Source: Acidovorax delafieldii (GTDB lineage: Bacteria; Pseudomonadota; Gammaproteobacteria; Burkholderiales; Burkholderiaceae_C). Taken from it: a stretch of DNA of 64,000 nt. Location of the stretch: the NCBI GenBank assembly GCA_002377855.1, contig DFQQ01000023.1:165204-229203 (forward strand), read 5' to 3'. The position numbers and the translations under genes are program-made. This document shows, one piece after another, positions 39,943 through 48,933 of the stretch (the stretch's first letter is position 1; every line of letters begins with the position of its first letter). The notes under the pieces are model-generated. The model was given only the letters and a program-made list of their open reading frames with translations. It was not told where the DNA came from and searched no databases.

Positions 39943-42900
39943 TCACCAGTGCAGCGGTGCCGGCTCGCCGCGCCAGAAGATCCAGCGATCCAGCTCCGCA
40001 TAGGCAGAGGTGCCGATTGAAAAAGGGTCTGCGCCGGTGTCCAGCCGCTTTAGCCGCACGACATAACCGCTGTGACTGGAAGCGATCAGCGTGCTGCCGT
40101 CGGGAGCCAGATCCACCGCACTCACGGCCCCGCCAATGTGGTGGTGCCACAGCAGGTGCCCGCTGTCATCCAGCGCGTGCAGCCAGCCGGCCGCGTCGCC
40201 CACAACAAGCATGCCCGGGAGGGGGGCCGTGGCCTCTACCCGCCACGGCGCGCCGACCACGACCGGCGCCGGCAGCAGGTGCGCGGCGCCGTGGGGCAGG
40301 TGGGGGGTGGGGGCGTCATCGCCTGTGCCTACTTCGGCAGCGGGCACAGGCCATGCAGCGTCCGCGAGCGAAATCATCTCCGTGATGCCTGTGTACAGGT
40401 GGCACGCACTGGTCAGCAGTTTTGAACCCTCATGGGTGAACGCAGCGTGGCATGCGTTGCCCGAAAGCGGGGCCCGTTGGGCGAGTAGTTCACCCTCTGC
40501 ATTCAGCAAGTTGTGCTGGCTGCCGCGGTCGCCCACTGCAATGTGCCGCTCGTCCGGTGACAAAGCCATGTGCAGCATGTCCAAGTCGAGCGGGCCATCC
40601 TCCCGGTCGCCTTCTTGCGGGTGTAGCCGCTGCACCGCATCCGGGCTGAGGAGGTACACGCCAGTGGCATTGCGCCAGAGGACTTTCAGCCCATCGCTGA
40701 ATGGGACGAGTTCGTCACACGCCGGTTCAGCAGGGCGCTCGCCCGACTCCCTGGCACTCGCCGTGCCATGGGTACCCTGTGGCAGGGCAAAGCGGGCGAT
40801 GGTGGGTCCGTCCCATCCCACATGGGTGGTAAGTTGGGTGCCGTCGTACTTGGCGAAGCACTGCCGGTTGGGGGAGCGGCCAACGCATTGCAGCCCCGCC
40901 AGCCCAGTGGCGTGCACACCGGCCAGCAGCCACCATGCGGATGTACCCGCGCCGCCGCTGGTGTTGCGCACCACCATGCGCCCGTCGTCCAGCAGCAGGG
41001 CGGGCCCGGTGGGCGTTGCGGCCCGGTAGGCGTGCGCTGCAAAAGCGTCGGGCGCAAATGCAAAGCGTTGTCTGAAGCGGGCAGATAGCTGTGGATCTGC
41101 GTGGCGGTGCACCTCTCTCGCGAGCTGCAGCACCGCTTCAGCTTGCGCAGCGCGCGGGTCGTATGGCGTGGGCAATGCACCCAATGCGTCGCCAAAAAGT
41201 GCCCCGCTGCCTTCCAGCAGATTGCTGTCGCGCCGGGGCGTGGGAGCGTCATATGCGGCCGCAAGCTGCCTGCGCGCTTGGTCGACATGGGCGCGGCCAC
41301 TGTTCTGCCATCGGTCTGATCGCTCCATCCACTCTGCGCCGAACACTGCGGCGTCGGGCCGATCGGGGGGCAGGGGAGGCGTCGCGAGCAGTTGCAGCAC
41401 TGGCGGCGTGGTGCGGGCCTTCTCTTGCATATCGGCCGTCATGCGGTGCAGATGCGTTTGCGCCTGGCGGAACAGCCGCAAGAGCCGTGCAATGTGGTCG
41501 GCTGCCGCCCAAGGCAGTGGCAGGCGGCCGTCGGCTTGGCGCTGCGCGTAGTGCACATGCAGCACCGGCGGACCCTCACGCGCTTCGTCCACATCGAACT
41601 GGTAGGCACTGTGTGCGTTGTCGGGTGCGTCCCCGGGCGCGTCGTCACCATTCTTCCAGCTCAGCTTGAATGCGCGGCCCCAAGGCTGGCCCTGGTGCAG
41701 GCAGGGTTGGCGCGCACCGATCCAGATCTGGCCAGCCCAGAAGCCGTTCTTCTCGCTGTCCCACCAGTCGTTGTACAGCTCGGTGAACAGCGGAAGGGAA
41801 GTGGTTTGCTCCAGCCGCTGCGGCGTGACCTCTGCCATCAGCTGTGCCCACAGCGGGTAGCGGGCGCGCGCCTGGGCCGTGCCCTTGCGAACATAGTCCA
41901 GTACTCCCTGCCACGCCTGCCGACAGGCGCTGCGCGCAGCGGCGTCTGCGCCGTCTTGTTCGTCAAGGCGCAGGGGGCGCCATGCGCCAGGCACGCCTTG
42001 TGTGTAGGGCCGGCAAAGCGCGACGAGTTCAGGGCGGGCCACGGCGCCGCTTGCTGCGGCAAGGGCGGGGTAACGCCGCGCAGCGCGCAGGATTCTGGCC
42101 CGCAGCTGCGCCCATCCGTCCAAGAGCCACCCCTTGGGGGGTGAGGGGCGGTCAATGCCGAGGTAAAAGTCCCATTGCTTCCACAGCGTGATGAAAACGC
42201 TGTCCTGCCGTGCGTCCCCATCAGCATCCACATGCTGGCGGCACAGCACAAAGTCCGTCTGGTCGAACCAGCCCTGCGCCGTGAATTCCTTGGGTGCGAT
42301 CAATGGGCAGCGCACGGCGGCTTCAATATTCGCCACGCTGATGGATTCGTCGGCAAAAACGGCGGGGGGTGGCGGCCACAGCGCATGGACATCTGCCGTG
42401 GAGTGGGTCAGCGGCCGTTGCGCCCGTGCGGCATCCAGCACGGCCGGCGCATCCAGCATTTCCGCCAGGCTGCCCGTCCCCGCGTTGTCGGGACATAGAC
42501 AGTACGGCTGCATAACCAGGCCCAAGGTCTCGTGGCATGGCAGGCGGTGGCGACCAGGCTGCAGCGAGACGGGCGATGCATCGTCCAGGCCCGCGTCCAG
42601 CAACGTGAACTCCAGGCTGGGCGGCTTGTGGCACCGCGGCGTGAAGCCCCGCGTGAAAAGGCCCACCTGGGCGGCGCAATGGCCCTGCACCGCCACGGCG
42701 CCCTGCGGGCCGTCTCCCCACAGCAGGGTCTGCACCGACAAGTTGCCTTGGACATGCACATGAGCATCGCGCACCAAAGCGCAGTGCATCTGCGCATCGC
42801 CCATGACGAGTGCATGCAGGGCGAGGCTGCTGTCGGGCGCGCAAGCAGGGCTGGCCCAGCCACCCGTCAGTGCCCCTTGCAGTCGCAAATTTCCGTCCAC

Positions 42901-43158
42901 CCAGAGCAAGGCTCCCTCGGGGTGCGCGAGCCCAACGGCCAGCGCAGCAGCGGGCACCGGGGGGCGCCACGGCCCGTCGGCACCACGGGTTGCAGCAAGG
43001 TCCAGCGCGGCCATGTCCAGGTCTGCCTGCACCCACCAGACGGGGAGCGTGCCCCAATGCGCCGGCGCCTGGGCCATTCGGCTGGCCAGCCAGCAGGTGG
43101 CCGGCAGCCGGTGGGCCAGCGATGCCAGGTCGGTCAGCTGCGCAGAAGGAAATGCCAT
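39943..43158 (-). CDS. 1071-residue protein with bactofilin-like solenoid and C-terminal beta-propeller, function unknown
   Basis: ATG 43158 gives 1071 residues with no signal peptide. Residues about 83-175 have short beta-strand repeats (LLWVDGNLRLQG, LHALVMGDAQMHC, VHVQGNLSVQTLLWGD, GAVAVQGHCAAQV) like polymer-forming/bactofilin-type solenoids. The middle (about 200-760) is Trp-rich and unlike families I know. From about residue 770 repeated strands such as HMALSPDERHIAVGDRGSQ and SAVDLAPDGSTLIASSHSGY indicate a WD40/quinoprotein-like propeller. The gene is 71 bp from the TruC-like gene. Large solenoid proteins of this sort occur beside polymorphic toxin or immunity loci, but nothing of that kind is seen here. 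Confidence 0.7.
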   Translation of the reverse strand: MAFPSAQLTDLASLAHRLPATCWLASRMAQAPAHWGTLPVWWVQADLDMAALDLAATRGADGPWRPPVPAAALAVGLAHPEGALLWVDGNLRLQGALTGGWASPACAPDSSLALHALVMGDAQMHCALVRDAHVHVQGNLSVQTLLWGDGPQGAVAVQGHCAAQVGLFTRGFTPRCHKPPSLEFTLLDAGLDDASPVSLQPGRHRLPCHETLGLVMQPYCLCPDNAGTGSLAEMLDAPAVLDAARAQRPLTHSTADVHALWPPPPAVFADESISVANIEAAVRCPLIAPKEFTAQGWFDQTDFVLCRQHVDADGDARQDSVFITLWKQWDFYLGIDRPSPPKGWLLDGWAQLRARILRAARRYPALAAASGAVARPELVALCRPYTQGVPGAWRPLRLDEQDGADAAARSACRQAWQGVLDYVRKGTAQARARYPLWAQLMAEVTPQRLEQTTSLPLFTELYNDWWDSEKNGFWAGQIWIGARQPCLHQGQPWGRAFKLSWKNGDDAPGDAPDNAHSAYQFDVDEAREGPPVLHVHYAQRQADGRLPLPWAAADHIARLLRLFRQAQTHLHRMTADMQEKARTTPPVLQLLATPPLPPDRPDAAVFGAEWMERSDRWQNSGRAHVDQARRQLAAAYDAPTPRRDSNLLEGSGALFGDALGALPTPYDPRAAQAEAVLQLAREVHRHADPQLSARFRQRFAFAPDAFAAHAYRAATPTGPALLLDDGRMVVRNTSGGAGTSAWWLLAGVHATGLAGLQCVGRSPNRQCFAKYDGTQLTTHVGWDGPTIARFALPQGTHGTASARESGERPAEPACDELVPFSDGLKVLWRNATGVYLLSPDAVQRLHPQEGDREDGPLDLDMLHMALSPDERHIAVGDRGSQHNLLNAEGELLAQRAPLSGNACHAAFTHEGSKLLTSACHLYTGITEMISLADAAWPVPAAEVGTGDDAPTPHLPHGAAHLLPAPVVVGAPWRVEATAPLPGMLVVGDAAGWLHALDDSGHLLWHHHIGGAVSAVDLAPDGSTLIASSHSGYVVRLKRLDTGADPFSIGTSAYAELDRWIFWRGEPAPLHW

Positions 43159-43229
43159 GGTAGGGGTCACGCGGGTCTCAACGCGAATCGCATGGTAGCC
43201 CGCAGTGGGTGGCTGTCTGCACGGGTACA

Positions 43230-44033
43230 TCAAGCGCACGATTGTGGCGCTTGGGCAAGCCAATGCCACGGCCACTGCGTCTGCAGACGCTGCCAGTCTG
43301 CGCCGGGTAGGGCCGTGTCCTCTGGCGCTGGCTCCCGGCTTTCTTGCCCGCCCGGCAGTGGCGGCTGCAGCTGCAGGCCGCTGTGCAGGTGCAAAATTTG
43401 ACCAGTGTGAGGGTGCGGCAAACTCAGGCGCAGCGCATGCAGCCAGAGCCGTTGGTGGCCCAGGCGCTCAGCCCACCAGCGGTTGAGCGGGCCTTTGCCG
43501 TGCGTTGCATCGCCAATGATGGGGTGCGCTAGGTGCTTGAGGTGTCGCCGTATCTGGTGGCGCCTGCCAGTGGTGGGAACCGCCTCGACCAAGCAAGCGC
43601 GGGTGGTGGCAAACCGCGCATCGCTCGCCTCGGGCAGCGCCAGCTGTGCCAGAGTCCGAAACCGGGTGTGGGCGCTTTGCACAGGGGCATCGGGCGGTGC
43701 ATCGTCGGGGCGCAGCGGGTGGTCCACTTCAACGGCTGCGGGGGCCCAGCCACGCACCATGGCAACGTAGCACTTGTGGGCGGCTTGGTGTTCGAACGAC
43801 TGCGAAAGCGCCCGCGCCGCATCGCTGTGCAAGGCCATCACCAGCACGCCGCATGTCCCCTTGTCGAGCCGATGCACCGGAAAGACGTGCTGCCCCAACT
43901 GGTCGCGCAGCGTTTGCATCACGAAACGCGTTTCGCCAGCGTCCAGCCCCGTGCGATGCACCAGCCAGCCAGCGGGCTTGTACACAGCCACCATGTGGTC
44001 GTCTTGCCAAAGGATGTGCAGCGGCTGGGGCAT
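43230..44033 (-). CDS. truC: RluA-family tRNA pseudouridine synthase (TruC-like)
   Basis: ATG 44033 gives 267 residues; a TTG at 44051 is also open. The catalytic motif is HRLDKGTCGVLVMAL (Asp in HRLD), with VYKPAGWLVH, HKCYVAMVRGW and GRRHQIRRHLKHLAHPIIGD. Length and lack of an S4 domain fit TruC, which modifies U65 of tRNA. A short RluA-type enzyme with another target cannot be excluded. Confidence 0.85.
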   Translation of the reverse strand: MPQPLHILWQDDHMVAVYKPAGWLVHRTGLDAGETRFVMQTLRDQLGQHVFPVHRLDKGTCGVLVMALHSDAARALSQSFEHQAAHKCYVAMVRGWAPAAVEVDHPLRPDDAPPDAPVQSAHTRFRTLAQLALPEASDARFATTRACLVEAVPTTGRRHQIRRHLKHLAHPIIGDATHGKGPLNRWWAERLGHQRLWLHALRLSLPHPHTGQILHLHSGLQLQPPLPGGQESREPAPEDTALPGADWQRLQTQWPWHWLAQAPQSCA

Positions 44034-44065
44034 GTAAGGGTCTTGGGGCAAGATAAATTGTGAGG

Positions 44066-44124
44066 GAAATCATATCGCAGCGCTCATGAATAAAGCGCAG
44101 CCTGCTATCAATATTGAAACGGCC
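44066..44124 (+). repeat. Dispersed ~57-bp repeat, copy 6
   Basis: AAATCATATCGCAGCGCT, AAAGCGC and TGCTATCAATATTGAAA are in consensus order but more diverged than other copies. It lies between truC and the DHH gene. Confidence 0.5.
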
Positions 44125-44218
44125 TTGCGATGCTCCGTGGGATAAACCAGCCCGCGCGGTTTCTTGCTGACCTGGGCACTGGCGGCGGGGAGAGGCCGCG
44201 CACGCGACAATCGGGGCA

Positions 44219-45133
44219 ATGAACAAGTCCATTCTTCCACTGCAATTGCTGGTGGCTCCCAGCAAAACCGATCCCTCTCCGCTCGTCCTGTACCACGGCC
44301 GCCGCTGCCCCGATGGCTTTGGCGCAGCCTTGGCCGCGTGGCTCTACTATGGTGACCAAGCAGAATACGTTGGGCTGGACCACGGCGACGTGCAAACCCT
44401 CAGCGATCTGCCCGCGCTGCAGGGGCGCGCGGTGTACATCCTCGACTTCTCCTTTTCCGCCGAGATTCTGGCCGCAATCGATGAGCGTGCCGCCAAGCTC
44501 GTCATGCTGGACCACCACAAAAGCGCTGCGGAAAAGCTCACGGGCTTTGCCTGCCGCTGCGGGGTAGTGCATTTCGACATGAGCAAGTCGGGTGCCCGGC
44601 TTGCGTGGGAGTTCTTTCACCCAGAGCAACCCGTGCCTGCGCTGCTTCAGTACGTAGAGGACCGCGATATCTGGAAGTGGGAATTTGCGCAGAGCGCGCC
44701 GTTTCTGTCAGCGCTCGATATGGAGCCCCAAAATTTTGAGCGCTGGAAGGAGGTGGCCAGCTTCACGCCCGAGCAACTGGACGCCTTCATGGCCCGTGGC
44801 GCAGCCATGGACGAGAAATTCCGCAAGATGGCCCACGACATTGCCGAGGGCGCGCAGCCCCTCGTGTTCAATGGTGTTCTAGGCCTCATGGTCAATGCTC
44901 CTGGCATGTTCCACAGCCTCGTGGGCGACCTCCTGTCGGCCAAAACGGGAACCTTTGCCCTGATGTGGAGCGCTAGCGACAAGGGCGTGAAGGCGGGGCT
45001 GCGTGCCCAGCGCAATTTCGACTGCATTGCCCTGGCTGAAAGCATGGGCGGTGGCGGCCACGCCCAGGCATGCGGCTTTCGGATGCCCGTGGCACGGTTG
45101 CCCGAACTGCTGAGTGGGGTGTTCAACGCTTGA
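44219..45133 (+). CDS. DHH/DHHA1-type phosphoesterase
   Basis: The 304-residue protein has LYHGRRCPDGFGAALAAW, the strand YILDFSFS, the DHH motif LVMLDHHKSA and a C-terminal DHHA1 block SMGGGGHAQACGFRMP. The family cleaves phosphodiester or nano-RNA bonds with two metals. The exact substrate is uncertain. It is convergent with the histidine kinase gene. Confidence 0.88.
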   Translation: MNKSILPLQLLVAPSKTDPSPLVLYHGRRCPDGFGAALAAWLYYGDQAEYVGLDHGDVQTLSDLPALQGRAVYILDFSFSAEILAAIDERAAKLVMLDHHKSAAEKLTGFACRCGVVHFDMSKSGARLAWEFFHPEQPVPALLQYVEDRDIWKWEFAQSAPFLSALDMEPQNFERWKEVASFTPEQLDAFMARGAAMDEKFRKMAHDIAEGAQPLVFNGVLGLMVNAPGMFHSLVGDLLSAKTGTFALMWSASDKGVKAGLRAQRNFDCIALAESMGGGGHAQACGFRMPVARLPELLSGVFNA

Positions 45134-45175
45134 AGCGCGCGCTGCGCAGTCCGAACTGGTCGGCGCCGCAGCGCA

Positions 45176-46705
45176 TCACGCCTGCTCTTGCGCCCTTCGG
45201 CGGGGCAATTGGCGCTTGACTGCAGGGCGCTGCAGGCGCTGCTTGGGGTCCACGCCTGCCGGCAATTCACTGGCGCGTTGCAGCTGGATGTGCGCCACCA
45301 GCCCGCCCGTGCTGGAGTTGGCGAGCGCGAAGATACCGCCCATGCGCTGCACCGTTTTGTCCACGATGGACAAGCCCAGGCCTGCCCCTGCCGCCGCTGT
45401 GCGGGCGGAATCGCCCCGGAAAAAGGGCTTGGTCAAGTTGGAGAGTTGCTCTGGCGGCACGCCATCTCCGTGGTCGCGCAACTTGAGCAGCACCCAGCTT
45501 TCGCGGCCCTTGGCGGCAATATCCACGCTGGTCACGCCCGTGTCTGCGGTCTTGCCGTAACGGCGGGCGTTTTCCAGCAGGTTGGAGATGACCCGCGCCA
45601 ACTCCACTTCATCTGCCAGCACGTTCAGGTCTTCCGGTACCTGCATGGTGATTTGCAGTTCGCGGTGGTCCTGCACCGCGTACACGCAAGACGAGACTAC
45701 AGCGTGCAGGTTCACAGGCGTCAGGGTCACGTGGTCGGGGCGGGCGTAGTCCAGGAACTTGTCGATGGTGGCGTCGAGCTGAACGATGTCGGCCACCATG
45801 TGTTCACGGGCAATGTCGTCCGTCACGCTCATTTCGGTTTCCAGCCGCAGGCGCGCTAGCGGCGTGCGCAGGTCGTGCGATATGCCCGCCAGCATCACGG
45901 CGCGGTCTTGCTCCAGCTTGGCCAGCTTTTGCGCCATGCGGTTAAAGCCGATGTTCACCTCGCGGATTTCGCTGGTCACCACCTCTTCGTCAAGGTGGCT
46001 GGCGGCAAAGTCGCCATCGCGCACGCGGTTGGCGGCGTAAGACAGCTGCTTGAGCGGGCGGTTGATCAGCCGGGCAATGGCCGCAGCACCCGCCAGCGAC
46101 AGTGCACCCGCCGTGATGAGCCAGATGAGCCAAGTGCGCCCGCCTGCGGGGCTGAAGCGCGAGCGGTCCATCAGCAGCCAGTTCGGGTCGCCGTTGATGT
46201 TGAAGCCCACCCACAGGCCATTTTCGCCATTGACGTTTTGCGCCACGATCGTGTCGGGCCCTAAGCGCCGGGTCAGCTCCTCGGTAAGCCGGTTGCCAAG
46301 CGCGCCGCTGTCCAGCAACGTGAACTTGTCGCCCGGCTCACGCGGAAGAATGCGCACGCCTTCCTGGTCGGCCATTGTTTTGATGAGCGATACGCGTGCG
46401 ATGGCATCCGAGTGGATAAGGGCCGCGCGACTGAGGTTGACCAGCGACGCGATCTGCTGTGCCGTATGGAGTGTTCGGGGTTCGAACTCCAGGGCGCGCA
46501 AGGTCTGCAGCCACGCCAGGATGCTGCCGACCAGCAGCAGCGCCAGCAGGAAAAAAGTGCGCCAAAACAGGTTCAGGCCCACGCGAGCACGTTGCTCACG
46601 TGTGATGCGCAGCGACGACTCCAGCGGCGCGGGGCTGGTGGCGTCGGCCGGCGGGCCTTCGTGGGTGCGCCTGCGGGGCCGGGTCTCGCCTTCAGGCTTG
46701 GTCAT
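45176..46705 (-). CDS. envZ: EnvZ-type membrane sensor histidine kinase
   Basis: The 509-residue kinase has a cytoplasmic N-terminus of about 47 residues, TM1 (about 49-68), a periplasmic domain of ~110 residues, TM2 (about 172-193) and HAMP. The phospho-acceptor block is MLAGISHDLRTPLARLRLE, and the ATPase boxes are VISNLLENARRYG, LRDHGDGVP and AGLGLSIVDK. It starts six bases after the OmpR-type gene. The pair matches the RisA/RisS or OmpR/EnvZ osmo-sensing pairs of Burkholderiales. The Thr/Arg-rich N-terminal tail is longer than in E. coli EnvZ. Confidence 0.88.
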   Translation of the reverse strand: MTKPEGETRPRRRTHEGPPADATSPAPLESSLRITREQRARVGLNLFWRTFFLLALLLVGSILAWLQTLRALEFEPRTLHTAQQIASLVNLSRAALIHSDAIARVSLIKTMADQEGVRILPREPGDKFTLLDSGALGNRLTEELTRRLGPDTIVAQNVNGENGLWVGFNINGDPNWLLMDRSRFSPAGGRTWLIWLITAGALSLAGAAAIARLINRPLKQLSYAANRVRDGDFAASHLDEEVVTSEIREVNIGFNRMAQKLAKLEQDRAVMLAGISHDLRTPLARLRLETEMSVTDDIAREHMVADIVQLDATIDKFLDYARPDHVTLTPVNLHAVVSSCVYAVQDHRELQITMQVPEDLNVLADEVELARVISNLLENARRYGKTADTGVTSVDIAAKGRESWVLLKLRDHGDGVPPEQLSNLTKPFFRGDSARTAAAGAGLGLSIVDKTVQRMGGIFALANSSTGGLVAHIQLQRASELPAGVDPKQRLQRPAVKRQLPRRRAQEQA

Positions 46706-46711
46706 CGTGAA

Positions 46712-47443
46712 TTAGCTCGTTCCGTCCGGTACAAATACATAGCCCACCCCCCAGACGGTCTGGATGTAGCGGGGCGCCGCTGCATCTACCTCCACCAGCT
46801 TGCGCAGGCGGGAGACCTGCACGTCCAGGCTGCGGTCGAAGGGCTCGAATTCGCGGCCGCGTGCCAGCAGAGCCAGCTTTTCGCGCGACAGCGGCTGGCG
46901 CGGGTGGCGCACCAAGGCCTTGAGCATAGCGAATTCGCCGGTGGTCAAAGGCAACTCTTCGCCGTTGCGCTGCAGGGCGCGGGTGCCCAGGTCGAATGTG
47001 AAGGGGCCAAAAGTGACCACCTCGTTGTCGCCCGATGGGGCGCCTGGGGCCTCCTGTGCTGGGCGGCGGCGCAGCACGGCATGGATGCGGGCCAGCAGTT
47101 CGCGCGGGTTGAAGGGCTTGCCCAGGTAGTCATCGGCGCCCACTTCCAGGCCCACGATGCGGTCCACGTCCTCGCCCTTGGCGGTGAGCATGATGATGGG
47201 GGTACGGTCGTTGGCCGCGCGCAGGCGGCGGCAGATGGACAAGCCGTCTTCACCGGGCATCATCAGGTCCAGCACGATGATGTCTACGGTTTCGCGCAAC
47301 AGCAGGCGATTGAGCGCCTTGCCGTCTTCGGCGACCATGACTTCAAACCCTTCCTGGGTCAGGTAGCGGCGCAGCAGATCGCGGATGCGGGCATCGTCAT
47401 CTACCACCAAAACTTTGTCGGTACGGTTGGGTGTAGTGGCCAT
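46712..47443 (-). CDS. ompR: OmpR-family response regulator
   Basis: ATG 47443 gives 243 residues. The receiver has VLVVDDDARIRDLLRRYL, phospho-Asp in IIVLDLMMPGEDGL, MLTAKGEDVDR and DDYLGKPFNPRELLARI. The winged helix includes LTTGEFAMLKALVRHP, RSLDVQVSRLRKLVE and RYIQTVWGVGYVF. The match to OmpR is strong along its whole length. It precedes the EnvZ-type kinase by six bases. Confidence 0.93.
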   Translation of the reverse strand: MATTPNRTDKVLVVDDDARIRDLLRRYLTQEGFEVMVAEDGKALNRLLLRETVDIIVLDLMMPGEDGLSICRRLRAANDRTPIIMLTAKGEDVDRIVGLEVGADDYLGKPFNPRELLARIHAVLRRRPAQEAPGAPSGDNEVVTFGPFTFDLGTRALQRNGEELPLTTGEFAMLKALVRHPRQPLSREKLALLARGREFEPFDRSLDVQVSRLRKLVEVDAAAPRYIQTVWGVGYVFVPDGTS

Positions 47444-47673
47444 ATTTGATCTCGGGTCCAATTTGTAACAGAGCCGATTCTGACCATGTTGAGCGCCGAA
47501 GTTCGCGTTTTTTCCTTGGGTTTGACCAACTGTTACAAGTTTTGCCCAATCGTCAACCCCGTCTGACACCGCGTGGCGACTTGTGCCTACACACTGGCTG
47601 ATCAGAGGCTGGCAGGCGTGCTGGAAATGGCTTCAGCGTGCGGCGTCAGACCGATTTTTGAGAAAGTGAAATC

Positions 47674-48399
47674 ATGAAGAATGCTATTCGTTTGGTAGCT
47701 GCCAGCGCTTTGCTGATGAGCGCTGGAGCCGTTTTTTCTCAACAAGGTGCGCAGGTGGCTCCCGTGGCCGCAGAGCCGCGCAATGTGGTGCAACTGTCGG
47801 CCGCTGGGATGGTGCAGGTCGAGCAGGACATGCTGACCATCACCCTCATGGCGAACAAAGAAGCCCCCACGCTAGCTGCCGCCCAGACCCAGCTCAAGCA
47901 GGCCCTGGATGAAGCCCTGGCGCAAGCCAAGGCCGGCGCCCAGCCGGGGCAGATGGATGTGTCCACCGGCACGTTCAGCCTGTACCCCCGCTACGGCAAA
48001 GACCAGAAGGTGCTGGGCTGGCAAGGCCGGGCAGAGCTGCGGCTGGAAGGGCGCGACTTTGGGCGCATCACCGGCATGGCGGGCAAGATCCAGTCGATGG
48101 CGGTGAGCGATGTGTCGTTTGGCCTGTCGCGCGAGGCGCGGGCCAAGGCCGAGGGCGAGGCGCAGTCGCAGGCGATTGAGCAGTTCAAGACCCGTGCCGC
48201 AGAACTGTCGAAGGCGTTTGGGTTTGGCAGCTACGGGCTGCGCGAGGTGAGCGTGTCCGGCCAAGGCCAGGGGGTGACGCTGATGGGCGCCATGGCGCGC
48301 GAAAAGATGGCGTCGTTCGCGTCCGACACACCGGTGCCCGTGCAGCCTGGTCGCGAGCAGGTCAGCATCAGCGTGTCAGGCACAGTGCAGATGCGCTAA
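47674..48399 (+). CDS. SIMPL (DUF541) domain protein, exported
   Basis: The 241-residue product has a signal peptide (LVAASALLMSAGAVFSQ) and a SIMPL domain (LSAAGMVQVEQDMLTITLMA to VSISVSGTVQ) covering most of the mature protein. DUF541 proteins form periplasmic or outer-membrane oligomers of unclear role. It is divergent from the ompR operon over 230 bp. Confidence 0.88.
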   Translation: MKNAIRLVAASALLMSAGAVFSQQGAQVAPVAAEPRNVVQLSAAGMVQVEQDMLTITLMANKEAPTLAAAQTQLKQALDEALAQAKAGAQPGQMDVSTGTFSLYPRYGKDQKVLGWQGRAELRLEGRDFGRITGMAGKIQSMAVSDVSFGLSREARAKAEGEAQSQAIEQFKTRAAELSKAFGFGSYGLREVSVSGQGQGVTLMGAMAREKMASFASDTPVPVQPGREQVSISVSGTVQMR

Positions 48400-48496
48400 C
48401 AGCCTGGGCGGGACTGGGCTTCGGTGGGGCGCAAGGCCCGACCGCAGAACTGCGGCACCGCTGCGTGGTGCTAAGTCAGGGGGCGCTGCAGTGGCG

Positions 48497-48820
48497 TCAG
48501 GCTTGCACAGCACGCAGCGCTTCGTCCACCTCGGCCTGGGTGGTCGGGCGCACCAGGCGGGTCAGCTCCTGGCCATCTTTCAAGAATATGAGGGTGGGCC
48601 AGAGCTTGACCTTGTAGCTGCGGCCCAGCCGCTGGCCAGGGCCGTCCTCTACCTTGATATGGGCTGTTGGTTCGCTCTTTAGCGCGTGCTCGAGAAGCGG
48701 TTGGGCGCGGACGCAGTGCGGGCACCAGGGGGTGCCGAATTCCAGCACAGCGGTGCCGGAGAGGGCATCCACCGCCTCGCGTGTGGGTGGCTCTGCCAAG
48801 TGGGTGGCGGCGTAGGGCAT
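48497..48820 (-). CDS. Thioredoxin-like protein
   Basis: The 107-residue thioredoxin fold has an active site EFGTPWCPHCVRAQ (CPHC rather than CGPC) and the cis-Pro in LWPTLIFLKDGQE. It lacks a signal peptide, so it is cytoplasmic. The CPHC motif suggests a more oxidising or exchange-type activity. It lies 113 bp upstream of moeA in the same direction. Confidence 0.88.
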   Translation of the reverse strand: MPYAATHLAEPPTREAVDALSGTAVLEFGTPWCPHCVRAQPLLEHALKSEPTAHIKVEDGPGQRLGRSYKVKLWPTLIFLKDGQELTRLVRPTTQAEVDEALRAVQA

Positions 48821-48933
48821 GGGGCGTGATTCCTCAATGCAAGGTCAAAAGCGCGTTGTACAGGCGGTGGTGCTGCGGGCCCGTCAGACAGGAGCGCGAA
48901 ACGCCAGCGTGTGGCCTGTGCTGCTTTCGCGCT

